The translations under genes were made by a program, and so were the position numbers. The notes below the pieces were generated by a model that did not search any database, was not told where the DNA came from, and saw only the letters and a list, made by a program, of their open reading frames with translations. Below are positions 7,970-17,085 of a stretch of DNA of 64,000 nt, one piece after another. This DNA is from Mucilaginibacter sp. L3T2-6 (GTDB lineage: Bacteria > Bacteroidota > Bacteroidia > Sphingobacteriales > Sphingobacteriaceae), in contig NZ_JAUMKC010000002.1 in NCBI RefSeq assembly GCF_030519355.1, positions 372,001 to 436,000 of the forward strand, read 5' to 3'. Position 1 is the first letter of the stretch; the number at the start of each line of letters is the position of its first letter.

Positions 7970-9406
7970 CTAGCTTACTCCGCCTGCGATTATATGGCTG
8001 AGCAGTGCTGTAGGATGCCCTGCTGCGTGGCTGTGGCTATGCAGCACATTATGCATAACGATGGACGCCATACTAAAATAAATGATCAGGCCGGTAACAT
8101 CAACCAGCGTGGCAACAAAAGGCGCCGATGATGTAGCCGGGTCCAGTCCGAGTCGTTTCATTGCTATTGGCAGCATGGAGCCTGCGAGTGAGCCCCACAA
8201 TACGATACCCACCAGGGAGAAGCCGACAGTGAAAGCCACCAGTAGCCAGTACGGGCCATAAATGTCGCTGAAAGAGCTCCATACAGCTATTCGTAAAAAG
8301 CCGATTACGCCAAGTATCGAGCCAAGCATTAAGCCCGAAAGTATCTCGCGGCGCATAACACGCCACCAGTCGGCAAGCGTTACTTCGCCCAACGCCATTG
8401 CCTGTATGATCAGTGTAGAAGCTTGTGAACCGCTGTTCCCGCCGCTGGACATAATCAGTGGGATAAAAAAAGTAAGCTGTACCACCACAGCTATTTCATC
8501 ATTAAAATATTGCATCGCTGTGGATGTGAGCATCTCGCTTAAAAACAAAATGATCAGCCAGCCCACTCTTTTGCGCACCAGCCGGAACAGATTAATATCC
8601 AGGTATGGCTCGTCCAGCGCCTCGGTACCACCTATTTTCTGTATGTCTTCGGTATATTCTTCGTTAGCTATCCATAAAATGTCATCTACCGTAACTATGC
8701 CAAGCAAAATATTCTGACTGTCAACTACCGGCAATGCGGTGCGGTTATTCATCCTGAAGATATTAATCGCTTCTTCCTGCGGATCGCTGGCGCTTAGCGC
8801 AATAAGCCGGCCGTCCATCAGCTCGCTTACCTTCGTTTCCGGCTTTACCAATAATATTTCGCGGATACGAATATCATCCAGCAACACACCACTTTTATCA
8901 ATCACGTAAATAACGTCAATGGTCTCCGAGTTTTTACCATAGCGGCGGATGTGGTTCAATACACGCTCAACATCCCACTCTTTTTTTACAGCAACATAGT
9001 CAGGTGTCATCAAACGGCCTACTGAATATTCTTCATAACCTAGCAGGGTAAGCGCTTCCTTACGGTCGGTAGGCGAGAGCAATTGAATCATCTTCTGTAC
9101 TACATCGCCGTGCATTTCTGCGAAGAGTGACGTGCGGTCATCGGGTGGTAGCTCGTTAATTATACCGGCAATGCGCGGGCCCGATAGCTTTTTAATGATG
9201 CGTTCCTGTGTGGGAAAGTCAAGAATGCGGAAAACGTTAACGGCGCGGTTGAGGGAAAGGGTTTCGATAAATAAGGGCCCATGCTCGGGCATTTCGTCAA
9301 TCAGTTCTTCAACGTCAGAGATGTTGAGGTTGTTCAAATATTCCTGCAAATGCGTATTGTCCACCGTGCCGAGTATTGCATTGATTTGGTCAACCATCTC
9401 TTCCAT
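7970..9406 (-). CDS. mgtE: Magnesium transporter MgtE
   Basis: MgtE is a magnesium-gated magnesium channel of the inner membrane. The 478-residue protein has the full architecture: an N-terminal superhelical domain, a CBS pair (about residues 135-255, including Y-S-V-G-R-L-M-T-P-D and the G-I-V-T-V-D-D-I end), then five membrane helices. Pore signatures P-L-I-M-S-S-G-G-N-S-G-S-Q-A-S and the C-terminal D-P-A-x-x-S-x-P motif are present. Its Shine-Dalgarno sequence is unusually strong for this phylum (see 9414-9420). Confidence 0.95.
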   Translation of the reverse strand: MEEMVDQINAILGTVDNTHLQEYLNNLNISDVEELIDEMPEHGPLFIETLSLNRAVNVFRILDFPTQERIIKKLSGPRIAGIINELPPDDRTSLFAEMHGDVVQKMIQLLSPTDRKEALTLLGYEEYSVGRLMTPDYVAVKKEWDVERVLNHIRRYGKNSETIDVIYVIDKSGVLLDDIRIREILLVKPETKVSELMDGRLIALSASDPQEEAINIFRMNNRTALPVVDSQNILLGIVTVDDILWIANEEYTEDIQKIGGTEALDEPYLDINLFRLVRKRVGWLIILFLSEMLTSTAMQYFNDEIAVVVQLTFFIPLIMSSGGNSGSQASTLIIQAMALGEVTLADWWRVMRREILSGLMLGSILGVIGFLRIAVWSSFSDIYGPYWLLVAFTVGFSLVGIVLWGSLAGSMLPIAMKRLGLDPATSSAPFVATLVDVTGLIIYFSMASIVMHNVLHSHSHAAGHPTALLSHIIAGGVS

Positions 9407-9413
9407 AAAAAAA

Positions 9414-9420
9414 CCTCCTT
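9414..9420 (-). promoter_or_regulatory. Strong Shine-Dalgarno sequence of mgtE
   Basis: On the minus strand AAGGAGG stands 7 nt before the ATG at 9406. Most genes in this window lack any such motif, as expected in Bacteroidota, so this site is an exception. Confidence 0.7.
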
Positions 9421-9498
9421 TTACATGTTATTATTTGCCCTGATTTGCGTTGCGGCAAAAGTCGTTTTTTTTTTCAAAACGAGGGAATTTTTTTCTGT

Positions 9499-9506
9499 TA
9501 TCTTTG
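9499..9506 (+). promoter_or_regulatory. -7 promoter element of ychF
   Basis: TATCTTTG is an exact TAnnTTTG match. The predicted transcription start near 9513 gives a leader of about 105 nt that contains the inverted nonamer repeat at 9541-9609. No TTTG at the expected -33 spacing. Confidence 0.45.
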
Positions 9507-9540
9507 CGGCTTTTTAGAGGGTGGTTGTTCGAGTGGAATA

Positions 9541-9609
9541 AGTTGATTAAGTTTTACAGATTCGGCTTTTCTTAACTCCATTAACCGCTCACTTAATCAA
9601 CTCAATCAA
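9541..9609. repeat. Inverted nonamer repeat in the ychF leader (copy F)
   Basis: AGTTGATTAAG at 9541-9551 is a perfect reverse complement of CTTAATCAACT at 9592-9602. The right arm is a tandem of two 9-mers, CTTAATCAA and CTCAATCAA (9592-9609), ending 9 bp before the ychF ATG. Same architecture as the heptamer arrays elsewhere. Confidence 0.7.
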
Positions 9610-9618
9610 CTATAGAAA

Positions 9619-10722
9619 ATGGGACTTCAATGTGGTATAGTCGGTTTGCCAAATGTGGGTAAATCAACTCTTTTTAATTGCTTATCGAATGCTAAGGCGC
9701 AGGCGGCAAACTTTCCGTTTTGTACCATAGAGCCCAATGTGGGTGTAATAACTGTTCCTGACGAGCGCTTAACAAAGCTTACAGAAATTGTTAATCCAAA
9801 AAACGTAGTGCCAAATACTATTGAAATAGTTGACATTGCCGGCCTGGTAAAGGGCGCCAGCAAAGGTGAAGGCTTAGGGAACCAGTTTTTGGCGAATATC
9901 CGTGCCACCAATGCAATCATCCACGTGTTACGTTGTTTCGATAATGATAACGTAATCCATGTCGATGGCTCGGTTGACCCTATACGCGATAAGGAAATTA
10001 TAGATACTGAGTTGCAACTGAAAGACCTTGATTCTATAGAAAAGAAAATAAGCAAGGTTGAAAAAATGGCCAAAACCGGCGGAGACAAAGAAGCTAAAAA
10101 AACTTTCGATGTGCTTAGTGTTTATAAAGACCATTTGCTGGCCGGTAAATCCGCCCGGACGGCACCGGTTGCCGAAGAAGATAAAGAATACGTTGCCGAC
10201 CTGTGGCTGCTTACTGCCAAGCCTGTACTCTATGTGTGTAACGTCGACGAGGCTTCCGTTAACACCGGCAATGCTTATGTTGAAAAAGTAAAGGCCGCCG
10301 TAAAGGATGAAAACGCAGAGGTGCTGATTATTTCTGCCCAGATTGAATCGGAAATTTCTCAGTTGGAAACTTACGAGGAGCGCCAAATGTTCCTGGATGA
10401 TTTAGGGCTTACTGAATCAGGCGTTAATAAATTAATCAAAGCTGCTTATAAGCTGCTTAACCTGGCTACTTACTTTACCGCAGGCGTGCAGGAAGTACGT
10501 GCATGGACAATTACTGCGGGATTCACTGCCCCGCAGGCAGCCGGTGTTATCCATACCGATTTTGAAAAAGGCTTCATCCGCGCCGAGGTAATTAAGTATG
10601 ACGAGTTCGTAAAATATAATGGCTCCGAAGCCGCTATAAAAGAGGCCGGTAAATTGGCGATAGAAGGTAAAACCTATATTGTGCAGGATGGCGATATTAT
10701 GCACTTCAGGTTTAATGTTTAA
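9619..10722 (+). CDS. ychF: Redox-regulated ATPase YchF (Obg family)
   Basis: YchF is a cytosolic ribosome-associated P-loop NTPase that prefers ATP over GTP. The 367-residue length is typical. Walker A GLPNVGKST lies at residues 8-16, the G3 motif D-I-A-G-L-V at about 73-78, and the altered G4 motif is N-V-D-E instead of NKxD, which explains ATP preference in the family. The C-terminal TGS-like domain contains R-A-W-T-I and ends with Q-D-G-D-I-M-H-F-R-F-N-V. Confidence 0.97.
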   Translation: MGLQCGIVGLPNVGKSTLFNCLSNAKAQAANFPFCTIEPNVGVITVPDERLTKLTEIVNPKNVVPNTIEIVDIAGLVKGASKGEGLGNQFLANIRATNAIIHVLRCFDNDNVIHVDGSVDPIRDKEIIDTELQLKDLDSIEKKISKVEKMAKTGGDKEAKKTFDVLSVYKDHLLAGKSARTAPVAEEDKEYVADLWLLTAKPVLYVCNVDEASVNTGNAYVEKVKAAVKDENAEVLIISAQIESEISQLETYEERQMFLDDLGLTESGVNKLIKAAYKLLNLATYFTAGVQEVRAWTITAGFTAPQAAGVIHTDFEKGFIRAEVIKYDEFVKYNGSEAAIKEAGKLAIEGKTYIVQDGDIMHFRFNV

Positions 10723-10724
10723 CC

Positions 10725-10750
10725 AGGGTTTACACCTGTAAACCCTGATG
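10725..10750 (+). terminator. Hairpin after ychF, weak terminator candidate
   Basis: CAGGGTTTAC and GTAAACCCTG form a 10-bp perfect stem with a 4-nt loop directly after the ychF stop. There is no T-run behind it, so it may be an mRNA 3'-end stabiliser rather than an intrinsic terminator. Confidence 0.5.
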
Positions 10751-10792
10751 AAACTTATTGATTATCAGAGTTTTTCAAGTAGGCTTAAAATT

Positions 10793-10815
10793 AACATATT
10801 GATAATCAATATGTT
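10793..10815. promoter_or_regulatory. 23-bp perfect palindrome upstream of the GH2 gene, possible operator
   Basis: Arms AACATATTGAT and ATCAATATGTT are perfectly complementary around a single central A. The related string ATTGATTATCA occurs about 40 bp upstream. No T-run follows, and the symmetry with a 1-nt centre suggests a protein-binding operator more than an RNA hairpin. The palindrome lies roughly 170 bp before the GH2 -7 candidate. Confidence 0.4.
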
Positions 10816-10986
10816 TCAGGGTGTTCGCGGTGTTCGTGTGGTGAAACGGAACGCTATTACCGGAGTATAATGTGTTAAGTTTTAAACGATGTCTGCCAGT
10901 TTTGAGGCTGTCGTCCGGAAGGGCTGTCTAACTGCCACGACTAATATCTATCTGTAAAATAGGAAATCAAAATCCGCTATATTTTT

Positions 10987-10994
10987 TACCTTTA
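10987..10994 (+). promoter_or_regulatory. -7 promoter candidate of the GH2 gene
   Basis: TACCTTTA matches TAnnTTTG at all but the last position. It would start transcription near 11001, about 11 nt before the ATG. Confidence 0.35.
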
Positions 10995-11011
10995 GGACAT
11001 TAAATTTACCT

Positions 11012-13666
11012 ATGGCCGCTTTTAAACTATCCCCGGAGAAAATCCTCCTTTCTGCTCTCTTTTTTTTATTGTCCGTTTCTTTTTCATCAGCGCAAAACAC
11101 CTATGAATTAAACGAAGGCTGGAAATGCCGGAAAATTGCAGACGTAAATGCCGATGGTTCGCAAATCTCAAAGCCCGATTACACCGTCGATAACTGGCTG
11201 CCTGCAACCGTTCCGGGAACTGTTTTAACCACCCTGCTAAACAATAAGCTGGTACCCGACCCATTCTGGGGGATGAACAACGAGCACATAAAAGATATTT
11301 ACAATACCGGGCGCGAATACTACACGTATTGGTTTATTAAAGATTTTATACAGGCGGCGCCAGCCAATGGCCAGGTTTATTTAAGCCTGCGAGGGGTTAA
11401 TTATGGCTGCGAGGTATTCCTGAACGGCAGAAAGCTAAATAAGCAAACTCATTTTGGTATGTTTTTGCGGCAGAGCTATAACATCACAGCGTTGCTTAAT
11501 AAGACAGGAAAAAACAGATTAGCTGTATTGGTTTACCCTCCGGATCCGGTGGGCAACGCCAACGGCGGCCAGGGTGGCGATGGCCAAATCGCCAAAAATG
11601 TGGGACTGCAATACACGGCCGGTTGGGATTGGATTCAGCCTATGCGCGACCGTAATACAGGCATTTGGGATAAGGTAACCATAGAGACCACAGGCGTTGT
11701 AAGAGTTACCGACCCGCACGTTATTACGCTGGTACCAGGCGTAAGGCAGGTTGAAGGTAAGCAAGCGCCGGCTATGATTAAATCGTCAGCAACATTGAGC
11801 AATCCAACCAATAAGCCAGTGAGCGGTGTATTGAAGTTTACCATAGATGGACAGTCAATATCAAAAAAAGTGGTTGTTAAGCCTTATTCCAGCATGGAAT
11901 TAAGTCTGAATGATTTTACCTTAAATAATCCGAAACTATGGTGGCCAAACGGCTATGGACCGCAGTACCTTTATAAAGCTACAATACAGTTTAACGTTGG
12001 AAATAAAATATCTGACAAAGCCGACATTAATATTGGAGTGCGCGAATTACAGACGAGCTGGAATGAACAAACTAAAAGCCGCCAGGTGGCTGTTAACGGG
12101 CAAAAGATATTTATTAAAGGAGGTAATTGGATTATATCGGACGCTATGCTGCGTTTCAGCGACGCACGCTATGACGCAGAGGTGCGCTTTCATCACGATA
12201 TGAACCTTAACCTCATCCGTGTGTGGGGCGGGGCATTGGTTGAGCGCCCCGAATTTTACAACGCCTGCGATAAGTACGGTTTGCTGGTATTCCAGGATTT
12301 TTGGATATCAGGTGATGCCAATGGCCGCTGGCTCGACCCGAAGAAAAAGGATGACCAGTGGACACGCCGCAAATATCCCGACGATCACAAACTGTATATA
12401 CAATCTTTAGTTGATCAAATAAAGCTGGTGCGTAACCACCCGTCGCTGGCTATCTGGTGCGGCGGCAACGAGATCACACCGCCTGAAGATATTTTACTTC
12501 CATTGCGGGATACCATTTTGCCAAAGCTGGATGGCACCCGCTGGTTTGTGGAATATTCTAATTCAGATAAAATGTCACTCAACACTATTGGCGGTAACGG
12601 CGACGGGCCGTACGGTATCCAGCCTGATTCAGCCTTTTTTAAAGTGCATACCTTTCCGTTTAATTCCGAAATTGGCTCGGTAGGTATCAACGACTTTGAA
12701 TCGCTTAAGCGGTTTATCCCGACGGCTAACCTTATTGCACCTGAATTTAATGCTGATAAGAGGAAATCGAAAGTTGATTCCGTTTGGGATTACCATAAAT
12801 ACATCGGCTACGATGCTTCAATAGAACCCTACGGCAAGGCTGCCGACGCGAAGGATTTCGCCAATAAAGCCCAGTTGGTTAATTACAATCAGTACCGGGC
12901 ATTAATAGAAGGGTTCAGTGCGCACATGTGGGATTGGTATACCGGAGTTATTATCTGGAAAACACAAAATCCCTGGACTGCCATGCGCGGCCAGATGTAT
13001 GACTATTACCTGGACCCTAATGCCTGTTTGTATGGCCTGCACAGTGGCAGTGAGCCCTTACACGTAATGTATAACCCAATAGATGGCATGGTGACCATTG
13101 TGAATAATACCTTCACTGCTAAACGCGAGCTGATGCTGTCTGTTAAGACCTATGACATGCAGGGCAAAGAACACCTGCTTACCCAGGTTTTTGAAGAAAT
13201 ACAGCCGCAATCGGTAAAAGGATTTTTACCGATGAAGGAAGGACTCAATGCGCTGGCTAAGAAAGAAGGAGTGTTTCTTTCACTGAGATTGACAGATTTA
13301 CATCAGAATATTGTAAGCGATAATTTTTACTGGCTGCCTGATGAAAAAGGCGTCTATTCGGGGCTGAAAAAAATAGGCCAGGCGCAGCTGGCAGTATTAG
13401 CAAAACAGTTATCACCGGGCAAAATAGAGGTGAGCTTAAGCAATCCCGCAAATGGTCCGGTTGCATTCTTTAGCCGTTTGTCATTAGTTGATGCTGATAG
13501 CCATACTCGTTTATTGCCGGTGTTTTACAGCGATAACTATGTATCGGTATTACCAGGCGAGCACAAGGTGGTCGTAATAGAATACGATGCGGCAAAAATT
13601 AAAACCAAGCCCACGCTTAGTGTAAGCGGGTGGAATGTAAAGGAGGTCTTTTTGGCTGTTCAATAG
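11012..13666 (+). CDS. Glycoside hydrolase family 2, exo-beta-glucosaminidase/mannosidase-like
   Basis: An 884-residue exported enzyme with a signal peptide (cleavage after S-S-A near residue 27). The order is an N-terminal galactose-binding jelly roll, an Ig-like GH2 domain, a TIM barrel starting near residue 345, and C-terminal beta domains. The barrel carries the acid/base Glu487 in W-C-G-G-N-E and the probable nucleophile Glu578 in A-P-E-F. The W-W-P-N-G-Y-G motif is shared by GH2 mannosidases and exo-glucosaminidases. Exact substrate cannot be read from the sequence. It is convergent with the PAP2 gene, 6 bp away, and has no SusC/SusD genes beside it. Confidence 0.87.
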   Translation: MAAFKLSPEKILLSALFFLLSVSFSSAQNTYELNEGWKCRKIADVNADGSQISKPDYTVDNWLPATVPGTVLTTLLNNKLVPDPFWGMNNEHIKDIYNTGREYYTYWFIKDFIQAAPANGQVYLSLRGVNYGCEVFLNGRKLNKQTHFGMFLRQSYNITALLNKTGKNRLAVLVYPPDPVGNANGGQGGDGQIAKNVGLQYTAGWDWIQPMRDRNTGIWDKVTIETTGVVRVTDPHVITLVPGVRQVEGKQAPAMIKSSATLSNPTNKPVSGVLKFTIDGQSISKKVVVKPYSSMELSLNDFTLNNPKLWWPNGYGPQYLYKATIQFNVGNKISDKADINIGVRELQTSWNEQTKSRQVAVNGQKIFIKGGNWIISDAMLRFSDARYDAEVRFHHDMNLNLIRVWGGALVERPEFYNACDKYGLLVFQDFWISGDANGRWLDPKKKDDQWTRRKYPDDHKLYIQSLVDQIKLVRNHPSLAIWCGGNEITPPEDILLPLRDTILPKLDGTRWFVEYSNSDKMSLNTIGGNGDGPYGIQPDSAFFKVHTFPFNSEIGSVGINDFESLKRFIPTANLIAPEFNADKRKSKVDSVWDYHKYIGYDASIEPYGKAADAKDFANKAQLVNYNQYRALIEGFSAHMWDWYTGVIIWKTQNPWTAMRGQMYDYYLDPNACLYGLHSGSEPLHVMYNPIDGMVTIVNNTFTAKRELMLSVKTYDMQGKEHLLTQVFEEIQPQSVKGFLPMKEGLNALAKKEGVFLSLRLTDLHQNIVSDNFYWLPDEKGVYSGLKKIGQAQLAVLAKQLSPGKIEVSLSNPANGPVAFFSRLSLVDADSHTRLLPVFYSDNYVSVLPGEHKVVVIEYDAAKIKTKPTLSVSGWNVKEVFLAVQ

Positions 13667-13672
13667 GGTCAC

Positions 13673-14242
13673 TTAAGGGGCAAATTCGGGTTGTATCTTA
13701 TTGAAGATAATAGCAAATAGCCAACCAACCAAAATTCCATACAGCGCCCCAACAGTAACATCAATGGGGAAATGTACGCCTACATATACCTGGGCAAAGC
13801 TTATTAAGCCAGCCCATAGTAACGCCCAAAGCCATATCCAGCGCCATTTTTTATGGAATAACATAATCAGGAAAAAGGCCATGGCAAAGTGATCGGTGGC
13901 GTGTGTGGATGGGAAACTGTAGCCTGTACCGCAATTTACACGGACGGTGGCTGTTTGTGATACCACTGCATCACGGCAGGGACGGGCGCGTTTCACAAGC
14001 GGTTTAACGATACTTGCGCTGGTAAAATCGGCAAAGCCAGCCGATAGAGCCAATAGCAAAATAACAATCAGTCCTTGTTTTTTGTAACGGTATACGCAAA
14101 ACCCGATGATGAAGATGTACAGCGGTATCCAGAATTTTGGGTTCCGCAGTAAAGGCATAATCCAGTCAAAGAACGGATTAGCTAATTGATGATTAACAAA
14201 ATAGAATAAATGCCGGTCGAGCTGTATAAGGGAATCGGGCAT
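13673..14242 (-). CDS. PAP2-family phosphatase, probably undecaprenyl-diphosphate phosphatase-like
   Basis: A 189-residue inner-membrane protein with about five helices. Family motifs are K-P-L-V-K-R-A-R-P (KxxxxxxRP), P-S-T-H (PSGH motif) and the third motif with H-F-P-I-D. In motif three the usual S-R pair is A-Q (A-Q-V-Y-V-G-V-H). The nucleophilic His is retained, so activity is likely. Such proteins dephosphorylate lipid pyrophosphates such as undecaprenyl diphosphate; that substrate is inferred. Confidence 0.85.
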   Translation of the reverse strand: MPDSLIQLDRHLFYFVNHQLANPFFDWIMPLLRNPKFWIPLYIFIIGFCVYRYKKQGLIVILLLALSAGFADFTSASIVKPLVKRARPCRDAVVSQTATVRVNCGTGYSFPSTHATDHFAMAFFLIMLFHKKWRWIWLWALLWAGLISFAQVYVGVHFPIDVTVGALYGILVGWLFAIIFNKIQPEFAP

Positions 14243-14324
14243 ATTGCATTAAAAATTGTAAATATAGACAAATAGGCTTGCCTTAAAACAGTACGATTTT
14301 TATTATTGCATTGCTTAAATATCT

Positions 14325-14332
14325 TATTTTTG
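14325..14332 (+). promoter_or_regulatory. -7 promoter element of glmM
   Basis: TATTTTTG is an exact TAnnTTTG match. The predicted start near 14339 leaves a leader of only about 17 nt before the TTG start codon. Confidence 0.5.
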
Positions 14333-14355
14333 CGCCACAATAAAACAATTACACT

Positions 14356-15744
14356 TTGACATTAATAAAATCAATCTCGGGAATCAGAGGTACCATTGGT
14401 GGTACGGTGGGCGAGGGTTTAACCCCGTTGGATATTGTAAAATTTACTGCTGCTTACGGCAGTTGGGCCGTTAATAAAACCGGCATAAAAAAGTTAGTTG
14501 TTGGCCGCGATGCCCGTTTATCGGGCGCTATGCTGAACAGTCTGGTAATCGGTACTTTACAGGGGCTGGGTATTGATGTAGTGGACATCGGCCTGTCAAC
14601 AACCCCCACCGTTGAAGTTGCGGTTCCTGACGAAAAAGCTGCCGGTGGTATCATTTTAACTGCCAGCCACAATCCCAAACAATGGAATGCGCTTAAATTA
14701 CTAAATGCAGCCGGTGAGTTTATCAGTGATGCGGATGGTAAAGAAGTGCTTGATATTGCTGAAAGAAGTGATTTTAAATTTGCCGATGTTAACGACCTTG
14801 GTAAGGTTACTACAGACGACAGCTACCTGCAAAAGCATATCGACAAAGTACTGGCTTTGCCTTTGGTTGACGTTGAAGCGATTACCAAAGCAAACTTTAA
14901 AATAGCGATAGACTGTGTTAACTCGACAGGGGGCATTTTTATCCCGGCATTATTAAGAGCTCTGGGAGTAAATACCATTTATGAATTATATTGCCAGCCA
15001 GACGGGCATTTTCCACATAACCCCGAGCCGCTTCCTGAAAACCTGGTATCGCTTTCAAAGGAGGTTGTAAACAAGCGTGCAGACCTGGGCATAGCTGTTG
15101 ACCCTGATGTTGACCGCCTGTGCTTTGTTAATGAGGATGGCAATGTTTTCGGTGAAGAATATACCCTGGTTGCCGTTGCTGATTATGTACTGAAAAATAA
15201 TAAAGGGAATACAGTATCGAACCTGTCGTCAACCCGGGCTTTGCGCGATGTTACTGAAGCAGCCGGAGGCGAATATCATGGCGCCGCGGTTGGAGAGGTG
15301 AACGTGGTAAACAAAATGAAGGAGGTGAACGCAGTGATCGGCGGTGAGGGCAACGGCGGGGTTATTTACCCTGAATTACACTACGGCAGGGACGCCCTGG
15401 TAGGTATCGCGTTGTTTTTAACACATTTAGCTAAATACGGTAAATCTATATCTCATTTAAGGGGAACTTATCCGGGTTATTTTATCTCGAAAAATAAGAT
15501 CACCCTTACACCAGAGATGGATATTGATGCTTTGTTATTGAAGGTAGAAGAAAAATACAAGAAGCAGCCTCATACTACGATCGATGGCCTGAAGATAGAA
15601 TTCGATAAAGAATGGGTACATTTGCGCAAGTCGAACACTGAGCCCATTATTCGTATTTACTCGGAAGGCAACTCTGAAACGGTTGCAAATAACCTGGCAA
15701 ATAAGATCATTGCCGACATTAAAGAAATTTTAAAATTAAGTTAG
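14356..15744 (+). CDS. glmM: Phosphoglucosamine mutase
   Basis: GlmM converts glucosamine-6-phosphate to glucosamine-1-phosphate for peptidoglycan precursor synthesis. The 462-residue protein has the phosphoserine loop T-A-S-H-N-P (Ser near residue 104), the metal site D-P-D-V-D-R-L, the sugar loop G-E-G-N-G-G and the C-terminal phosphate loop R-K-S-N-T-E-P-I-I-R-I. The start is TTG at 14356: an in-frame TAA at 14341 rules out any upstream ATG, and the protein begins with the conserved S-I-S-G-I-R-G. A phosphomannomutase role cannot be excluded by sequence alone. Confidence 0.9.
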   Translation: MTLIKSISGIRGTIGGTVGEGLTPLDIVKFTAAYGSWAVNKTGIKKLVVGRDARLSGAMLNSLVIGTLQGLGIDVVDIGLSTTPTVEVAVPDEKAAGGIILTASHNPKQWNALKLLNAAGEFISDADGKEVLDIAERSDFKFADVNDLGKVTTDDSYLQKHIDKVLALPLVDVEAITKANFKIAIDCVNSTGGIFIPALLRALGVNTIYELYCQPDGHFPHNPEPLPENLVSLSKEVVNKRADLGIAVDPDVDRLCFVNEDGNVFGEEYTLVAVADYVLKNNKGNTVSNLSSTRALRDVTEAAGGEYHGAAVGEVNVVNKMKEVNAVIGGEGNGGVIYPELHYGRDALVGIALFLTHLAKYGKSISHLRGTYPGYFISKNKITLTPEMDIDALLLKVEEKYKKQPHTTIDGLKIEFDKEWVHLRKSNTEPIIRIYSEGNSETVANNLANKIIADIKEILKLS

Positions 15745-15846
15745 TCGGAAAGTCCGCAAGTCCGAAAGCTGAATCATAAATAATAGTTTAAGTGAATTAA
15801 CGATCGGGACAATCGCTAATTCACCAATTCAATAATTCAATAATTG
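15744..15846. repeat. Tandem 7/8-mer arrays between glmM and the desulfurase gene (copy E)
   Basis: The left side has AAGTCCG at 15750 and again at 15758, with degenerate flanking units. The right side repeats AATTC at 15818, 15826 and 15834, with AATT at 15842, an exact 8-bp period. GTGAATTA on the left half is complementary to TAATTCAC on the right. The arms are less matched than in other copies. Confidence 0.65.
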
Positions 15847-15850
15847 CTTC

Positions 15851-16987
15851 ATGCGCGTTTATTTTGACAATGCCGCTACCACACCCCTTGATCCAGAGGT
15901 GATGAAGGCGATGTATGCCGTAATGGAAAATACCTACGGAAATCCATCTTCTATTCATTCACACGGCCGTGAGGCGCGCACGTTGATTGAAAGATCGCGT
16001 AAAACCATAGCTAATTTATTACATACTTCGCCTGCAGAAATTTTCTTTACTTCGAGCGGTACTGAAGCGGATAATATGGCCATCAGGTGCGGCATACTTG
16101 ACCATGGCATTAAACACGCCATCACCAGCCGTACCGAGCATCATGCGGTACTGCATACGATGGAAGCCCTTGAAAAGTCGGGCGTCATTAAACTAAGTTA
16201 TGTAGATATTGATGGTAAAGGCAGTATTGATTACGACCATCTTGAAAAGCTGCTAAAAGAAAACGACCGCAGCTTTGTTTCATTGATGCACGCCAATAAC
16301 GAAATAGGCACCTTATCGGATATGGAGCGTGTGGGCGACCTTTGCGAGGCGTACAATGCAATTTATCATTGCGATACTGTGCAAACTATGGGGCATTATC
16401 GGCACGATTTAAGCAAGCTAAAAGCTCATTTCCTGGTTTGTGCAGGCCATAAGCTGCATGGCCCCAAAGGAGTAGGCTTTCTGCACATTAATCATCGTAT
16501 AAAGATTAAACCTTTGATTTATGGAGGTGCTCAAGAGCGCAACATGCGGGGCGGAACCGAAAATATATACGGTATTGTAGGCCTGGCAAAGGCGCTTGAA
16601 TTAGCCTATGCAGAAATGGAGCAGCACCAGCAACATATACAAGGACTGAAAAGCTATATGATGAACCGATTGATTGAAAGCATCCCCGGCATCAATTTCA
16701 ATGGTGAAACAGACCCTTCAAAAAGCCTTTATACAGTATTAAATGTACAGTTTCCTGAAATGGAAATGGCGGACATGCTGTTGTTTAATCTGGACATAGC
16801 AGGCATATCAGCATCAGGCGGCAGCGCCTGCAGCTCAGGCAGCGACATTGGCTCTCACGTATTAACTGCTATCGGTTCCAGTCCGTCAAGGCCTTCTGTA
16901 AGGTTCTCATTTTCAAAATACAGCACGCGGGACGAGGTTGATTTTACCTTAGGCAAGATCCGTGAGCTTTGCCTGGTGAATGCCTGA
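15851..16987 (+). CDS. Cysteine desulfurase (NifS/IscS family)
   Basis: This PLP enzyme takes sulfur from cysteine to make a protein persulfide used in Fe-S clusters, thiolated tRNA or molybdenum cofactor. The 378-residue sequence begins with Y-F-D-N-A-A-T-T-P. It contains the S-S-G-T-E-A-D-N loop, the PLP lysine in A-G-H-K-L-H-G-P-K-G, and the catalytic cysteine in G-S-A-C-S-S-G-S. The short segment around that Cys fits the NifS/IscS class I type. No isc or suf genes lie next to it. Confidence 0.93.
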   Translation: MRVYFDNAATTPLDPEVMKAMYAVMENTYGNPSSIHSHGREARTLIERSRKTIANLLHTSPAEIFFTSSGTEADNMAIRCGILDHGIKHAITSRTEHHAVLHTMEALEKSGVIKLSYVDIDGKGSIDYDHLEKLLKENDRSFVSLMHANNEIGTLSDMERVGDLCEAYNAIYHCDTVQTMGHYRHDLSKLKAHFLVCAGHKLHGPKGVGFLHINHRIKIKPLIYGGAQERNMRGGTENIYGIVGLAKALELAYAEMEQHQQHIQGLKSYMMNRLIESIPGINFNGETDPSKSLYTVLNVQFPEMEMADMLLFNLDIAGISASGGSACSSGSDIGSHVLTAIGSSPSRPSVRFSFSKYSTRDEVDFTLGKIRELCLVNA

Positions 16988-17085
16988 GTTCGGCCTTTTA
17001 TTTCTGGCAAGGTAGTTTCATTTGATAATTGGTAAATCAACATGGCATAATTGTTGGGATTATTTAATTACAAATTAAAACTACC

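Noticed and set aside
10821..10845. Short tandem GGTGTTCG word as another inverted array
   Set aside because: Only two units and no complementary partner in the gap.
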